DNA of 64,000 nucleotides. Source: Paenibacillus yonginensis (lineage in GTDB: Bacteria; Bacillota; Bacilli; Paenibacillales; Paenibacillaceae). Each line of letters begins with the position of its first letter. Position 1 is the stretch's first letter. Where the stretch lies: contig NZ_CP014167.1 of NCBI RefSeq assembly GCF_001685395.1, positions 3,477,501 through 3,541,500 of the forward strand, in the 5' to 3' direction. The position numbers were made by a program, and so were the translations under genes. Of the stretch, positions 34,937 through 43,643 are shown in pieces. Under the pieces are notes generated by a model. That model was given only the letters and a program-made list of their open reading frames with translations. It ran no database searches and was not told the origin of the DNA.

Positions 34937-36045
34937 AACAGAAAATAGGGACCTTGCAGGCATCCTTCCTGATTGTGAATGCCATTGTACCTACTGCCAT
35001 CATGGTTTTGCCTTCGATAATCAGCACCAGGCTGGAACAGGAAGGACCCTTCAGCATCGTCATATCGGCCTGTTTTGGGGTTCTTTTAGTTTTCCTCATC
35101 GCTGATTTGATCAAGAAGAGCCACCGGACTCCTTACATAGAATGGATAAGCAAAGTAAGCTCTCCGTTTGTTGGAGCTCTCATGGGAGCTCTAATTGTCG
35201 GGAATTTTATAGAGGAAACCGCCATCGTTCTGCGCCAAAGCATCAACTTTATTAATGAAAACGTCCTTTTGAATACACCGTTTGCCGTGATACTGATAAT
35301 TATGGTGAGTATAGGCATTTATATAACCACCCAAGGTATAGAAGTGATGGCGCGCGTGAGTTCCATCCTGATGTTGCTGTACATCCTGCCTATCCCTGTC
35401 TACCTATCCGGGGTCGTTGATTTCAATCATTTCAGCCGGCTTTTGCCTATCTTTGAACATTCGCTAAATGATTATATTCTGAGCAGCCTGGGGCCCGCCA
35501 ACTGGATTTCAGAAGTCTCATTCCTGTTATACATTGCCCCGTATCTCAAATCGCCGGAACGTTCCAGATCTATCGGCTTTTTGAGCCTAACTTTCACCTG
35601 CATCATTATTTTGATTGTCTACATCCCCACTCTGCTGGCCTTTGGACCGGAATATATAAAAGTATTAAATTACCCGGGGGTTACTTATTCCAAGCTTGTC
35701 CACCTGGGCCGCGCCTTCGAGAACCTGAACATTTTGTTTGTATCCTACTGGCTGCTGGTCAGCTATATAAAGTTGTCCTTCTTCCTGTTTGTGACCCTGG
35801 AATGTTTCAAGCAAACCTTCCGGATCAAAGAAAACCAGTCCTATTACTTGCTGGCTCTGTCTTTAATTATCGCGCTTGAATCCTACTATACCTGGGATAC
35901 TCCGGCTCATCTGTACAAAAACAATCTGGAAAATCAATTTCCCGGCTTCATGCTGTTCAACGTTGTATTTCCGCTAATGGTTTACGTTATGAGTATTATT
36001 AGTCAATTGAAGACTCGGCGAAGGGAGATCAGCAGTCGTGAATAA
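34933..36045 (+). CDS. spore germination protein, GerB family (B subunit, endospore permease)
   Basis: A 370-residue integral membrane protein of the APC superfamily with ten predicted helices (TLQASFLIVNAIVPTAIMVL, VSIGIYITTQGIEVMARVSS, NWISEVSFLLYIAPYL). In germinant receptors the B subunit binds the nutrient, usually an amino acid or sugar. It starts inside the last codons of the A gene (ATGA overlap) and its end overlaps the C gene by eight bases, so the three are translationally coupled. Confidence 0.95.
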   Translation: MKQKIGTLQASFLIVNAIVPTAIMVLPSIISTRLEQEGPFSIVISACFGVLLVFLIADLIKKSHRTPYIEWISKVSSPFVGALMGALIVGNFIEETAIVLRQSINFINENVLLNTPFAVILIIMVSIGIYITTQGIEVMARVSSILMLLYILPIPVYLSGVVDFNHFSRLLPIFEHSLNDYILSSLGPANWISEVSFLLYIAPYLKSPERSRSIGFLSLTFTCIIILIVYIPTLLAFGPEYIKVLNYPGVTYSKLVHLGRAFENLNILFVSYWLLVSYIKLSFFLFVTLECFKQTFRIKENQSYYLLALSLIIALESYYTWDTPAHLYKNNLENQFPGFMLFNVVFPLMVYVMSIISQLKTRRREISSRE

Positions 36046-37276
36046 GTTTTATTTATTGGTATCCAAGAAATGGCATACGGCTCTATGCATTTCTTTGACG
36101 GCCGTCCTGTTAGGCGGCTGCTGGGATAACAGAGAGCTGAACGAAATCGGAATCACTTCGGGTACGGCCTACGACTGGAATAACAACAAATGGACGATCA
36201 CTTATCAGGTCATCAACCCCCTGTCCTCATCAGGCACTATGGGCAGCGGCGGCGAGTCCAACACACCTCCTTTCCTGACTTTCACTACACAAGGAGCGTC
36301 CATTATGGATGCCATTTCACACAGCAACATGACCAGTGTCCGCCAGCTGTTCTTCGCCCATTCCCGGATGACTGTCTTCAGCGAGAACTTGGCGCGAAAA
36401 GGCATCACGGACGTGATGGACTTGTTCCTGCGCAAACCGGATGCCCGCGAAACCGTCAATGTCTTTATAAGCCGGCGGATGGGCAGAGATATCCTGGATC
36501 AATTGATGCAAACGTCCAAGAACCAGGGGGCTGGCATACAATTAATGATGCAGCAGGAAGCTAATCTGAGTTCTTATTACCCGGGGATCAGAATGTTTGA
36601 GCTCGCCGTTAATCTGGCCTCCGAGTCCCACTGCGCAACCATTCCGGAAATTAAGTTGACAGGTAATGAAATCATGGATTCAACGCAAGAAATCGAAGTC
36701 ACCGATCTGCCCAGCCGTCTGGAGCTGGGCAGTCTGGCCGTATTGAAAAACGACAGGTTGATCGGCTGGTTGTCCGTCAAGGAAGCGTTCGGTCTTACCT
36801 TCCTTACCAACCAGATTCACTCGGCAAGCATCTCTATCCCTTCAGATCCCAAAAAGGGAGAGGTTAAGGATTCCTCCTTTTCCCTGCTGCATTCCAAAAC
36901 GAAAGTGAAACCTAAATGGGAAAACGACCATTTTGTCATGGATGTCAATGTCCGCGGCGGCGGTACGCTGCTTCAATTGTCAGGAGACGTCGATTTAAAT
37001 AAATCCGGAGAAATTGAACAGCTGGAGCAAAACATTAATAAGGAGGTGTTAGCCTATATCCAAGAGTCTTGGAGTGCCCTGCAGAAACTAAATGCAGACG
37101 CCACCGGATTCGCCACGCTGGTTCACCGGAAATATCCGCGCAGGTGGAAGCAAATCAAAGCTGCCGAAAGCTGGGACAAAGAATTCAGGGCGATTGAGCT
37201 TCGTCCCCATGTTTCCATGAAAATCGAACGTTTCGGACTGGGCAGCAAATCTTTCAAAAGTATCGAAAATGAATAA
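36038..37276 (+). CDS. spore germination lipoprotein, GerC family (C subunit)
   Basis: A 412-residue lipoprotein starting at a GTG. The signal ends in LLGGC, and the Cys is followed by WDNRELNEIGITSGTAYDW, the family signature. Further hallmarks are QLFFAHSRMTVFSENLARKG, GILLEXXX-like segments near LGSLAVLKNDRLIGWLSVKE, and the domain that ends VHRKYPRRWKQIKAAESWD. It sits on the outer face of the spore inner membrane with the A and B subunits. Its end overlaps the next small gene's upstream region. Confidence 0.95.
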   Translation: MNKFYLLVSKKWHTALCISLTAVLLGGCWDNRELNEIGITSGTAYDWNNNKWTITYQVINPLSSSGTMGSGGESNTPPFLTFTTQGASIMDAISHSNMTSVRQLFFAHSRMTVFSENLARKGITDVMDLFLRKPDARETVNVFISRRMGRDILDQLMQTSKNQGAGIQLMMQQEANLSSYYPGIRMFELAVNLASESHCATIPEIKLTGNEIMDSTQEIEVTDLPSRLELGSLAVLKNDRLIGWLSVKEAFGLTFLTNQIHSASISIPSDPKKGEVKDSSFSLLHSKTKVKPKWENDHFVMDVNVRGGGTLLQLSGDVDLNKSGEIEQLEQNINKEVLAYIQESWSALQKLNADATGFATLVHRKYPRRWKQIKAAESWDKEFRAIELRPHVSMKIERFGLGSKSFKSIENE

Positions 37277-37295
37277 AGAAAAGGACAGAAATTTC

Positions 37296-37532
37296 ATGAT
37301 TAATGAAATTTTGCTGATTATAGCCTATGCAGCCGTATATATTGCAGGCTGTAGACCAATAAAAGGGCAAAAGCAGGTTTATAAAAAAGCAGTGCTCGCG
37401 CTTCTGTTCGTTTGGAGCGCCGTTGAGTGGATTCTAGGAAGCAACGGGAAATGGTATCCGACCCTTTCCGTTGTCTATTTCACTTTCTATAAACCTATAG
37501 GCCAAGCCATTGTCCACTGGTTAGGAGGATAA
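37296..37532 (+). CDS. small two-helix membrane protein, candidate germinant-receptor D subunit
   Basis: The start at 37296 (MINEILLIIAYAAVYIAG) has AAAAGGACAG upstream at a proper distance, while the in-frame ATG at 37269 lies inside the GerC gene without one. The product is 78 residues with two clear helices (INEILLIIAYAAVYIAGC and AVLALLFVWSAVEWILG) joined by a basic loop. Small two-helix D proteins of about 75-80 residues occur in some Bacillus gerA-type operons and modulate germination. Size, topology and position match, though I cannot compare sequences. It is followed four bases later by the second GerB gene. Confidence 0.75.
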   Translation: MINEILLIIAYAAVYIAGCRPIKGQKQVYKKAVLALLFVWSAVEWILGSNGKWYPTLSVVYFTFYKPIGQAIVHWLGG

Positions 37533-37536
37533 GCGG

Positions 37537-38653
37537 ATGAAAGCCGGAAAAGAGCAAATTACTTCGCTGCAGATCACCTTTATGGTCACCATATTCGAAA
37601 TTGGCAGCGCTCCGTTATTTTTGCTGGGTTCCCACGCCCGGCAGGATGCCTGGTTGGCTACGGCGGTTGGTTCCGCAGCGGGACTGCCGCTGCTTTTCCT
37701 GTTTTTCTGGATTCAAAGCAGAGCCCCCGGCAAAGATTGGACCGGCCAGCTGAAGCTTGGTTTCGGCCCTTACATAGGCACCATTCTCGGAGCCGTATAT
37801 GCCTTGTATTTCGCTTATGAATCCATGCGAAATGTCCGTGATTTAGGGGAGTTGACCAAACTTAGCTTATTGCCGGGGACCCCTATGTTTTTGACCATGC
37901 TAATTTTTATTTGGACTGGCGGTTATGCGGTATGGAAAGGGGTCGCAGTTGTCTTCAGGCTCCCGGAAATGCTGCTTCCGGTTACTTTATTTATGTATGC
38001 CGTGGTGATTGCAATCTTCTTTCTTCTCAAGGTTCCGGATTATAACCGGCTTACTCCCGTTATGGAGAACGGATTCTGGCCAATCCTCCAAGTGGCTTTG
38101 CCCGATCTTGTGTCCTTTCCTTTTGGACAAACTGTTATTTTTCTGATGTTCTGGTCCTTTTGGGAGAAAAAAGGCATCCCGATCAAACAGACCTTGATCG
38201 GGTATCTGACTGTCAGTTTATTCCTGATCTTTGTTAATTCAGTGATCCTGGCGGTTTTAAGCGCCCCTATCGCCGCGGCCAGCGAATTTCCCATGCTTAA
38301 GGCCGTGCATTCCCTTTCCAGCCTCCGTTTTGTCGAACGGCTTGAAATTCTGCTGAGCATTCTGCTGTATGTTGGACTCTTTGTGAAGATGACGATGTTT
38401 TTCCTGTGCTCGGTCCAGGCAATGGCCCATATCACAAAAAAAAACGGCCAGGTTCTGGACGATCCCGGCCGGCTTGCTGATATTTGGCGCTTCTTTTATT
38501 GAAAGGGGTTATGCCCAGCATTTTGCCATCGGGCTTGGTCCCAGCCTGAAAGTGGACGTTGTCTTTCAGGTTGTTGTTCCTGTGCTGCTGATCTGTTTCC
38601 TGTTAATTAGAGGCCGCAGGAGCAGCAGCCATCCGGCTGGATCCAAGGAATGA
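37537..38653 (+). pseudogene. second GerB-family permease in the operon, frameshifted near the 3' end
   Basis: Starts behind AGGAGG, 4 bases after the small gene. The first 300 residues read as a GerB permease (ITSLQITFMVTIFEIGSAPL, GPYIGTILGAVYALYFAYES, VALPDLVSFPFGQTVIFLMF). The frame ends at 38502 with LADIWRFFY. One base out of frame, the family's last helix continues: AGLLIFGASFIERGYAQHFA, then VDVVFQVVVPVLLICFLLI, stopping at 38651-38653. The break is a run of nine A (38436-38444); with eight, the read is AHITKKTARFWTIPAGLLIF. The repaired length is 371 residues, normal for GerB. As written it lacks the final helices. Sequencing error or slippage are alternatives to true loss. Confidence 0.88.
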
Positions 38654-38660
38654 GCCCCTA

Positions 38661-40418
38661 TTATTCAGGAACTGACTCTGACTGCCCTTCGGTCCCGGCA
38701 GAGACATTTACCGCTTGAGGATCTATAGCCGGCGTAATCAGATGATAGACCCGGCTTTCAAACGGCTCGAGCTTCATTTCGGCTGAAAGCCCTACCTGCT
38801 CGGAGAACCGGTTATGGAGCAGCAATCCGGCAGCCGAATATTCCAAGCTGTCCGGCAGCACGATTTCCGCCTGCTGTTCGGAGAGGTTGCTGATTACCAG
38901 CAGCTTCTCGTTGCCAAGCGTTCGTGTATAAGCATACACCTGCTTATGGTCCGGCAGGAGAAGATCATAACTGCCGTAGACAGCCACCTCATATTCGCTG
39001 CGCAGTTTGATCAGATTTTTGTAGAAATGATAGATGGAGTCGGGATCAAGCCGCTCCTGCTCTACATTGATTTCGGTGTAGTTCGGATTGACCTTAAGCC
39101 AAGGGGTACCGGTGGTGAAACCTGCATGGTCTTCACGGCCGTTCCACTGCATCGGCGTTCTGGAATTGTCACGGCCGTTCTTCCAGATCATCTGCATGAT
39201 TTCGTCGTGGCTTCTCCCGTTCTCAAGCTCAATCCGGTACAGATTCTTGATGGCGACATCATTATAATCTTCGATCTCAAACTGTACATTGGTCATGCCT
39301 AGCTCCTGCCCCTGATAAATAAAAGGGGTGCCCTGCATCAGGAAATACATTGCCGCCAAGGCTTTCGCAGAAGCTTTCCAATAGGTGGTGTCGTTCCCCC
39401 AGGTCGAAACGATACGGGGCTTGTCATGATTTTCAATAAACAGGGCGTTCCAGCCGCGGTTCTCAAGCCCTTTTTGCCAGCGGGTAAGCGTTCGCTTTAG
39501 TTCGACTACGTCAAGCTCGCCCTCCACACTTTTGTCCCAGAGCTGCATATGTTCGAACTGAAAAATCATGCTGAATTTGCCGTTCTCCTCGCCAACCCAC
39601 TGATCGGCATCCTCGGCGGTTACCCCGCTCGCTTCCCCGACCGTCATCACATCGTAGTGGTCCAAGGTCTGCTCTTTCAGCTCTTGCAGGAAGTCTTGGA
39701 TGCCGTCCCGGTTCATATGGCCTTCAAACGAAGGGACATAAGCCAGCTGATCGGGATTCGGCATATCCGGCAGGCCGGGGATTTTTTTGATATGGGAAAT
39801 CGCATCTACCCGGAAGCCGTCAATGCCTTTATCCAGCCACCATCTGATCATGCGGTAAAGCTCGCCGCGCACCTCCGGGTTCTCCCAGTTGAGATCCGGC
39901 TGCCGCTTGGAGAATACATGCAGGAAATATTGACCGGTAGCTTCGTCATATTCCCAGGCAGATCCGCCGAAGATGCTCTCCCAGTTATTGGGTTCGGCTC
40001 CGTTCTTGCCGTCCCGCCATATATAATAATCGCGTTTGGGGTTGTCCTTGCTAGACCGTGATTCCACAAACCAGGGATGTTCATCCGAGGTATGGTTGAT
40101 CACCAAATCCAGAATCAGCTTCATTCCGCGCTTATGGACTTCCTGCAGCAATTCGTCAAAATCGGCCATCGTGCCGAACTCATCCATAATGTCCTGATAA
40201 TCGGAAATGTCATAGCCGTTATCGTCATTAGGCGATTTGTAGGTTGGGCAAATCCAGATCACCCCAATGCCGAGGTCCGACAAATAATCAAGCTTGGAGA
40301 TAATTCCCTGAATGTCGCCGATTCCGTCTCCATTGCTGTCCATGAAACTTCGCGGATATATTTGATAAGCTGTTGCTTCTTTCCACCATTTTTTGTGCAC
40401 GGTCTGCAGCCCCTTCAC
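38661..40418 (-). CDS. GH13 alpha-glucosidase (oligo-1,6-glucosidase type)
   Basis: A 585-residue cytoplasmic enzyme with the GH13_31 layout: WWKEATAYQIYPRSFMDSNG, DGIGDIQGIISKLDYL, nucleophile Asp in GIDGFRVDAISHIKK, acid Glu in DVMTVGEASGVTAED, and FIENHDKPRIVSTWG. It releases glucose from isomaltose, isomaltooligosaccharides or related disaccharides. The start is GTG; a second GTG six codons on (reading MHKKWW) with AAGGGG upstream is equally plausible. An AAAATATT-containing site overlaps the start and a GGAAAATATTTTCC palindrome lies 40 bases upstream, so the divergent LacI protein probably controls it. The 23-residue polar tail is longer than usual. Confidence 0.93.
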   Translation of the reverse strand: MKGLQTVHKKWWKEATAYQIYPRSFMDSNGDGIGDIQGIISKLDYLSDLGIGVIWICPTYKSPNDDNGYDISDYQDIMDEFGTMADFDELLQEVHKRGMKLILDLVINHTSDEHPWFVESRSSKDNPKRDYYIWRDGKNGAEPNNWESIFGGSAWEYDEATGQYFLHVFSKRQPDLNWENPEVRGELYRMIRWWLDKGIDGFRVDAISHIKKIPGLPDMPNPDQLAYVPSFEGHMNRDGIQDFLQELKEQTLDHYDVMTVGEASGVTAEDADQWVGEENGKFSMIFQFEHMQLWDKSVEGELDVVELKRTLTRWQKGLENRGWNALFIENHDKPRIVSTWGNDTTYWKASAKALAAMYFLMQGTPFIYQGQELGMTNVQFEIEDYNDVAIKNLYRIELENGRSHDEIMQMIWKNGRDNSRTPMQWNGREDHAGFTTGTPWLKVNPNYTEINVEQERLDPDSIYHFYKNLIKLRSEYEVAVYGSYDLLLPDHKQVYAYTRTLGNEKLLVISNLSEQQAEIVLPDSLEYSAAGLLLHNRFSEQVGLSAEMKLEPFESRVYHLITPAIDPQAVNVSAGTEGQSESVPE

Positions 40419-40457
40419 AGAAAATATTCCTCTTCGTGTATCATTAGCTCATTTCAG

Positions 40458-40600
40458 GAAAATATTTTCCCAACTTTGCTTATTATAAAAGGAACCCTGC
40501 ATGCGGTCAACAAGCTTTTTTCCTGTTCCATCCTATGTATGGGCCTATAAAGTAAACCTTATCAAGGAACTTCGGCACCTTTTACAGGAAAATATTTTCC
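40458..40600. promoter_or_regulatory. paired LacI-type operators between the glucosidase gene and its regulator
   Basis: The perfect 14-bp palindrome GGAAAATATTTTCC occurs at 40458-40471 and again at 40587-40600, in both cases within CAGGAAAATATTTTCCCAA. The centres are 129 bases apart. One is near the glucosidase start, the other upstream of the LacI gene. A degenerate copy (GAAAATATTCC) covers 40420-40430. Two identical sites at this spacing would allow looping by a LacI tetramer or separate control of each promoter. Confidence 0.8.
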
Positions 40601-40735
40601 CAATTCAACTTGGAACTCTCCTATTTTCCAGGGACCTTACAATTAAAGGAGACATCGGTTTGACTTCCGTTTACAATAAAACAGACAGGCTCCACCATAC
40701 GGAAGTGGCGATCAGGAAGGATGTGAGTTCCTCTT

Positions 40736-41743
40736 ATGAAAATCACCATCAAGGACATTGCCAGGATGGCGGGTGTCTCCATTTCAACCGTCTCCCGGGT
40801 CGTGAATAACAGCAAACCCGTCAACGACGACGTAAGAAGAAGAGTGATGGAAGCGATCCGGGCCACCAACTACCGCGCTGGAATGCTTCCAGGGGATTCG
40901 GCGGGTCCGCGAGCGGATGCGCTGCTGATCGGAGTTATCCTGCCCCATAACACCAACACGGTATTGGATGATTTCAATACGGGTATTACTAATGTGGCCG
41001 ATTTGTACGGTTATGATGTAACCGTAGGACTTACGGATGCAACGGTAGAAAATGAACTCGGATATTTACGGCTGTTCGGGGGAATCGGCGTTCAAGGTAT
41101 TATATTCGTCGGCTCTCCGCTGGAGCAACGGCATTTGGAAATTATCCGCGAACACAAGCTGCCTTGCGTTGTTGTTGGAGAGGTTTCACCGGTAACCTTC
41201 ATCCCCTCTGTACATATAGACAATGTGACGGCTTCCTTTGAAGCGGTGACCTATCTGATTCAACAGGGACATCAGCGGATCGGCATCATTCGAGGCGAGG
41301 ATGAAGGCGCGGTTGGAGGACAACGTTATGAAGGGTACGCCCGCGCGCTTGCGGCAGCTGGAATGGAGATCAACAAACATTGGGTCACGACCAGCGGAAT
41401 GTCCGTTGAGGACGGCACGGAGGCAATGGCCCGGCTGATTGCGGGAAGCGGCGAGCAACAGCCGACGGCTGTCTTCTGTTCGACGGACTGGATGGCGATC
41501 GGAGCCATGAATTATTTGCTCGACCACGGCTATAAAGTTCCGGATGACGTGGCTGTCTTTGGCTTTGACGGAAGTTTCATGTCCGGCGTCGTCCGTCCTC
41601 AGCTGTCAACCGTCTCCTATTCCGCTACGGAGATCGGCATGACGGCCGTCCGGAACTTAATCAAATTGATTAAAGGAGAAGCCGTAACCCCTCATCATAC
41701 TAATGTTCCCCATCATTTAACGATACGAGGCAGCACCCGTTAA
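40736..41743 (+). CDS. LacI-family regulator, probable controller of the divergent glucosidase
   Basis: A 335-residue regulator: HTH and hinge in MKITIKDIARMAGVSISTVS and RVVNNSKPVNDDV, then the sensor domain (IGVILPHNTNTVLDDFNTGI, GIIFVGSPLEQRHLEII, VHIDNVTASFEAVTYLIQQG, DDVAVFGFDGSFMSGVV, PQLSTVSYSATEIGMTAVRN). The ribosome site (AGGAAGG) is rather far from the ATG. It is divergent from the GH13 glucosidase and flanked by two identical palindromes, which implies control of that gene and of itself. The inducer is probably an alpha-glucoside. Confidence 0.93.
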   Translation: MKITIKDIARMAGVSISTVSRVVNNSKPVNDDVRRRVMEAIRATNYRAGMLPGDSAGPRADALLIGVILPHNTNTVLDDFNTGITNVADLYGYDVTVGLTDATVENELGYLRLFGGIGVQGIIFVGSPLEQRHLEIIREHKLPCVVVGEVSPVTFIPSVHIDNVTASFEAVTYLIQQGHQRIGIIRGEDEGAVGGQRYEGYARALAAAGMEINKHWVTTSGMSVEDGTEAMARLIAGSGEQQPTAVFCSTDWMAIGAMNYLLDHGYKVPDDVAVFGFDGSFMSGVVRPQLSTVSYSATEIGMTAVRNLIKLIKGEAVTPHHTNVPHHLTIRGSTR

Positions 41744-41807
41744 CGTTTAGCTTAACAGTATAACTTGGGAAGGAAATCGGAGCAGATCAACTGCAGATTT
41801 ACAATTC

Positions 41808-41840
41808 AAGGGGAGCACGCCGTCCAAGCGTACTCCCCTT
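41808..41840. terminator. hairpin between convergent lacI-type and plsY-like genes
   Basis: AAGGGGAGCACGC pairs with GCGTACTCCCCTT around a seven-base loop between the two convergent genes. T-runs are weak on both sides. Confidence 0.65.
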
Positions 41841-41844
41841 AGTA

Positions 41845-42531
41845 TTAAGACTTCGATTCAGGATCCACAGGCACGGCTGTGCTGTCATCCCTATTCCCCA
41901 GCCAGCCCGCTTTGCGATCCCGCGCAGACAGCACGTTCCGGCTAAATACCGCCAGTTTATGACGATTCGCAAACCCCAGCAGGAGCAGATTAACCAACCA
42001 GAACACGAGGATCGGAGCCGGAAATCCTTCGGTGATCAAATACACGGAAAGCAGCAGCATGCCGAATACAACTTGAAATCCGTTTGCCTCGTCCGAGATG
42101 CGGCGGCTGCCTTTGAACAGAATGGCCAGGCCAAGCAGGGCAGCAAGCAAAATCGCGTAGACCAGGGCGGCCTTAAAAGAAGTTAAGGCGCTCCATACCC
42201 CGAAAGTAACGGCAATTCCTTTGCCGCCGCGGAATTTCAGAAACGGCGAGAACAAGTGCCCCAGAATCGGCGCAGCAGCCAGCAAAGCAAGACCATAGCC
42301 GCTTATGTTCTCGGCCCGGATAAGCCAAACCAGCGGAAAATATCCCTTCAGGAAATCGAGCGCAACCCCGGCTAAACCCAGCTTCCAGCCGGCAACGGCC
42401 CACAAATTAAAGGCGCCCGGATTGCCGTCGCCTACCGTGCGAACATCTTGCCGAACCAAACGTCCCAGCCAATAAGAGAACATCAGGGAACCAAACACAA
42501 ACTCTACCCAAGCCAGCGTCACAATCATCAT
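41845..42531 (-). CDS. PlsY-like glycerol-3-phosphate acyltransferase family protein
   Basis: The start at 42531 overlaps the stop of the upstream glycosyltransferase gene (ATGA). The 228-residue membrane protein has the PlsY architecture: FVFGSLMFSYWLGRL, then VRTVGDGNPGAFNLWAVAGW, DFLKGYFPLVWLI, FLKFRGGKGIAVTFGVWSAL. The usual G-S-G-N-x-G-A-T-N motif reads GDGNPGAFN, so it is a divergent member and probably not the housekeeping PlsY. The fold transfers acyl groups from acyl phosphate to glycerol 3-phosphate; the true acceptor here is uncertain given its pairing with a glycosyltransferase. It ends in a polar tail after the last helix. Confidence 0.85.
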   Translation of the reverse strand: MMIVTLAWVEFVFGSLMFSYWLGRLVRQDVRTVGDGNPGAFNLWAVAGWKLGLAGVALDFLKGYFPLVWLIRAENISGYGLALLAAAPILGHLFSPFLKFRGGKGIAVTFGVWSALTSFKAALVYAILLAALLGLAILFKGSRRISDEANGFQVVFGMLLLSVYLITEGFPAPILVFWLVNLLLLGFANRHKLAVFSRNVLSARDRKAGWLGNRDDSTAVPVDPESKS

Positions 42532-43643
42532 GATGATTTCCGGCCCCCTACGTCTATCGTCCTGCCTTTCCAGACCACCTTCTTCAGAAAGACCACCTGA
42601 TAAGCTGAATAAATAAAAGCCACCAGAAAGAACAGGACAGACAAAGTATGCAGCAGCGGCATCAACCAGCCAAACCGGCCGACATACCGGGTCAGCAGGA
42701 AAATTTGCGCGGTGAACAGCAGATAAGCTCCCACAGCGGGCCAGGCCCAGGAGGTCGGCCACAGGAACCAGGCGGACTGCGCAGCAATCAGGGTAACAAA
42801 CCAAACCGCAATCAGAGTAACCGTTAACGGACTTAATTTGGAGGTGCTTGTCACCGCCCCTTTGCTGAAGCCCTCTAATTCACTGCGCAAACCTTCCGGA
42901 TACATGCGAAAAGAAACATCCCGGCCCCCGAGATAATTCGTCACCGGAATCCCCGCTTCACGAAACTTGGCTCCCAGGTTCAAGTCGTCCAGTACCTCAG
43001 AGCGGATACCGTCATGCCCGTTAATGCTCTCGTAGTCTTTCCGGGTCGCTACAATGCAGGAGCCGTAAAGCCCCTGCTGAGGATTACGCCGTTCAAACGG
43101 CGACATAAAAGCAAACAGGCCTAAAATATTCGGCACCAAAGCAAGGCGCTCATAGAGCTTCTCCGTATAATGAAACGGCACGGCCGAGATCACGCCGCCA
43201 TTCTGCGAACGGGCATGAAGCAAGGCATTTAAGGCCTCAGAAGAAAGACGGATGTCGGCATCCAGGAAAATGAGCAGATCGCCGGTCGACTTCAGGAAGC
43301 CGTTCCATACCGCCCACGTTTTGCCTGTCCATCCGGCAGGGAGCGTTTCGTTCTGCACCACCTTGACTCCGTAGCTTTCAGCAACCTCACGGGTCCGGTC
43401 CTCTGATCCGTCATCCACAACGATGATTTCATCCGGACGGCGGCTCTGGTTCTTCAGGGAGTTCAGCAAATACGGCAGGTTGTGTGCTTCATTCCGTGCC
43501 GGAATGATAACCGATACCTTCCCGCCGCGATAAGGCGCATCAGCGTGAGGAAGCTTGTTCCTGCGAAGCAAAACCCATGCCGCCAGGCATCCGATCACGC
43601 TCAGTAATAATATCCACAATGTAATCCCTCGCTTTCCGGACAA
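42528..43643 (-). CDS. GT2-family glycosyltransferase (CrtQ-like), membrane associated
   Basis: A 371-residue enzyme from a TTG start with a weak GGGGA ribosome site. An N-terminal helix (TLWILLLSVIGCLAAWVLL) precedes a GT-A domain: VSVIIPARNEAHNLPYLLNS, EIIVVDDGSEDRTREVAESY, the metal-binding DLLIFLDADIRLS and LDDLNLGAKFREAG. Three C-terminal helices follow. It resembles the family that includes the staphyloxanthin glucosyltransferase CrtQ, but no carotenoid genes are nearby. Its stop overlaps the PlsY-like start, so the two form one operon and may jointly make a glycolipid or an acylated sugar. Confidence 0.85.
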   Translation of the reverse strand: MSGKRGITLWILLLSVIGCLAAWVLLRRNKLPHADAPYRGGKVSVIIPARNEAHNLPYLLNSLKNQSRRPDEIIVVDDGSEDRTREVAESYGVKVVQNETLPAGWTGKTWAVWNGFLKSTGDLLIFLDADIRLSSEALNALLHARSQNGGVISAVPFHYTEKLYERLALVPNILGLFAFMSPFERRNPQQGLYGSCIVATRKDYESINGHDGIRSEVLDDLNLGAKFREAGIPVTNYLGGRDVSFRMYPEGLRSELEGFSKGAVTSTSKLSPLTVTLIAVWFVTLIAAQSAWFLWPTSWAWPAVGAYLLFTAQIFLLTRYVGRFGWLMPLLHTLSVLFFLVAFIYSAYQVVFLKKVVWKGRTIDVGGRKSS

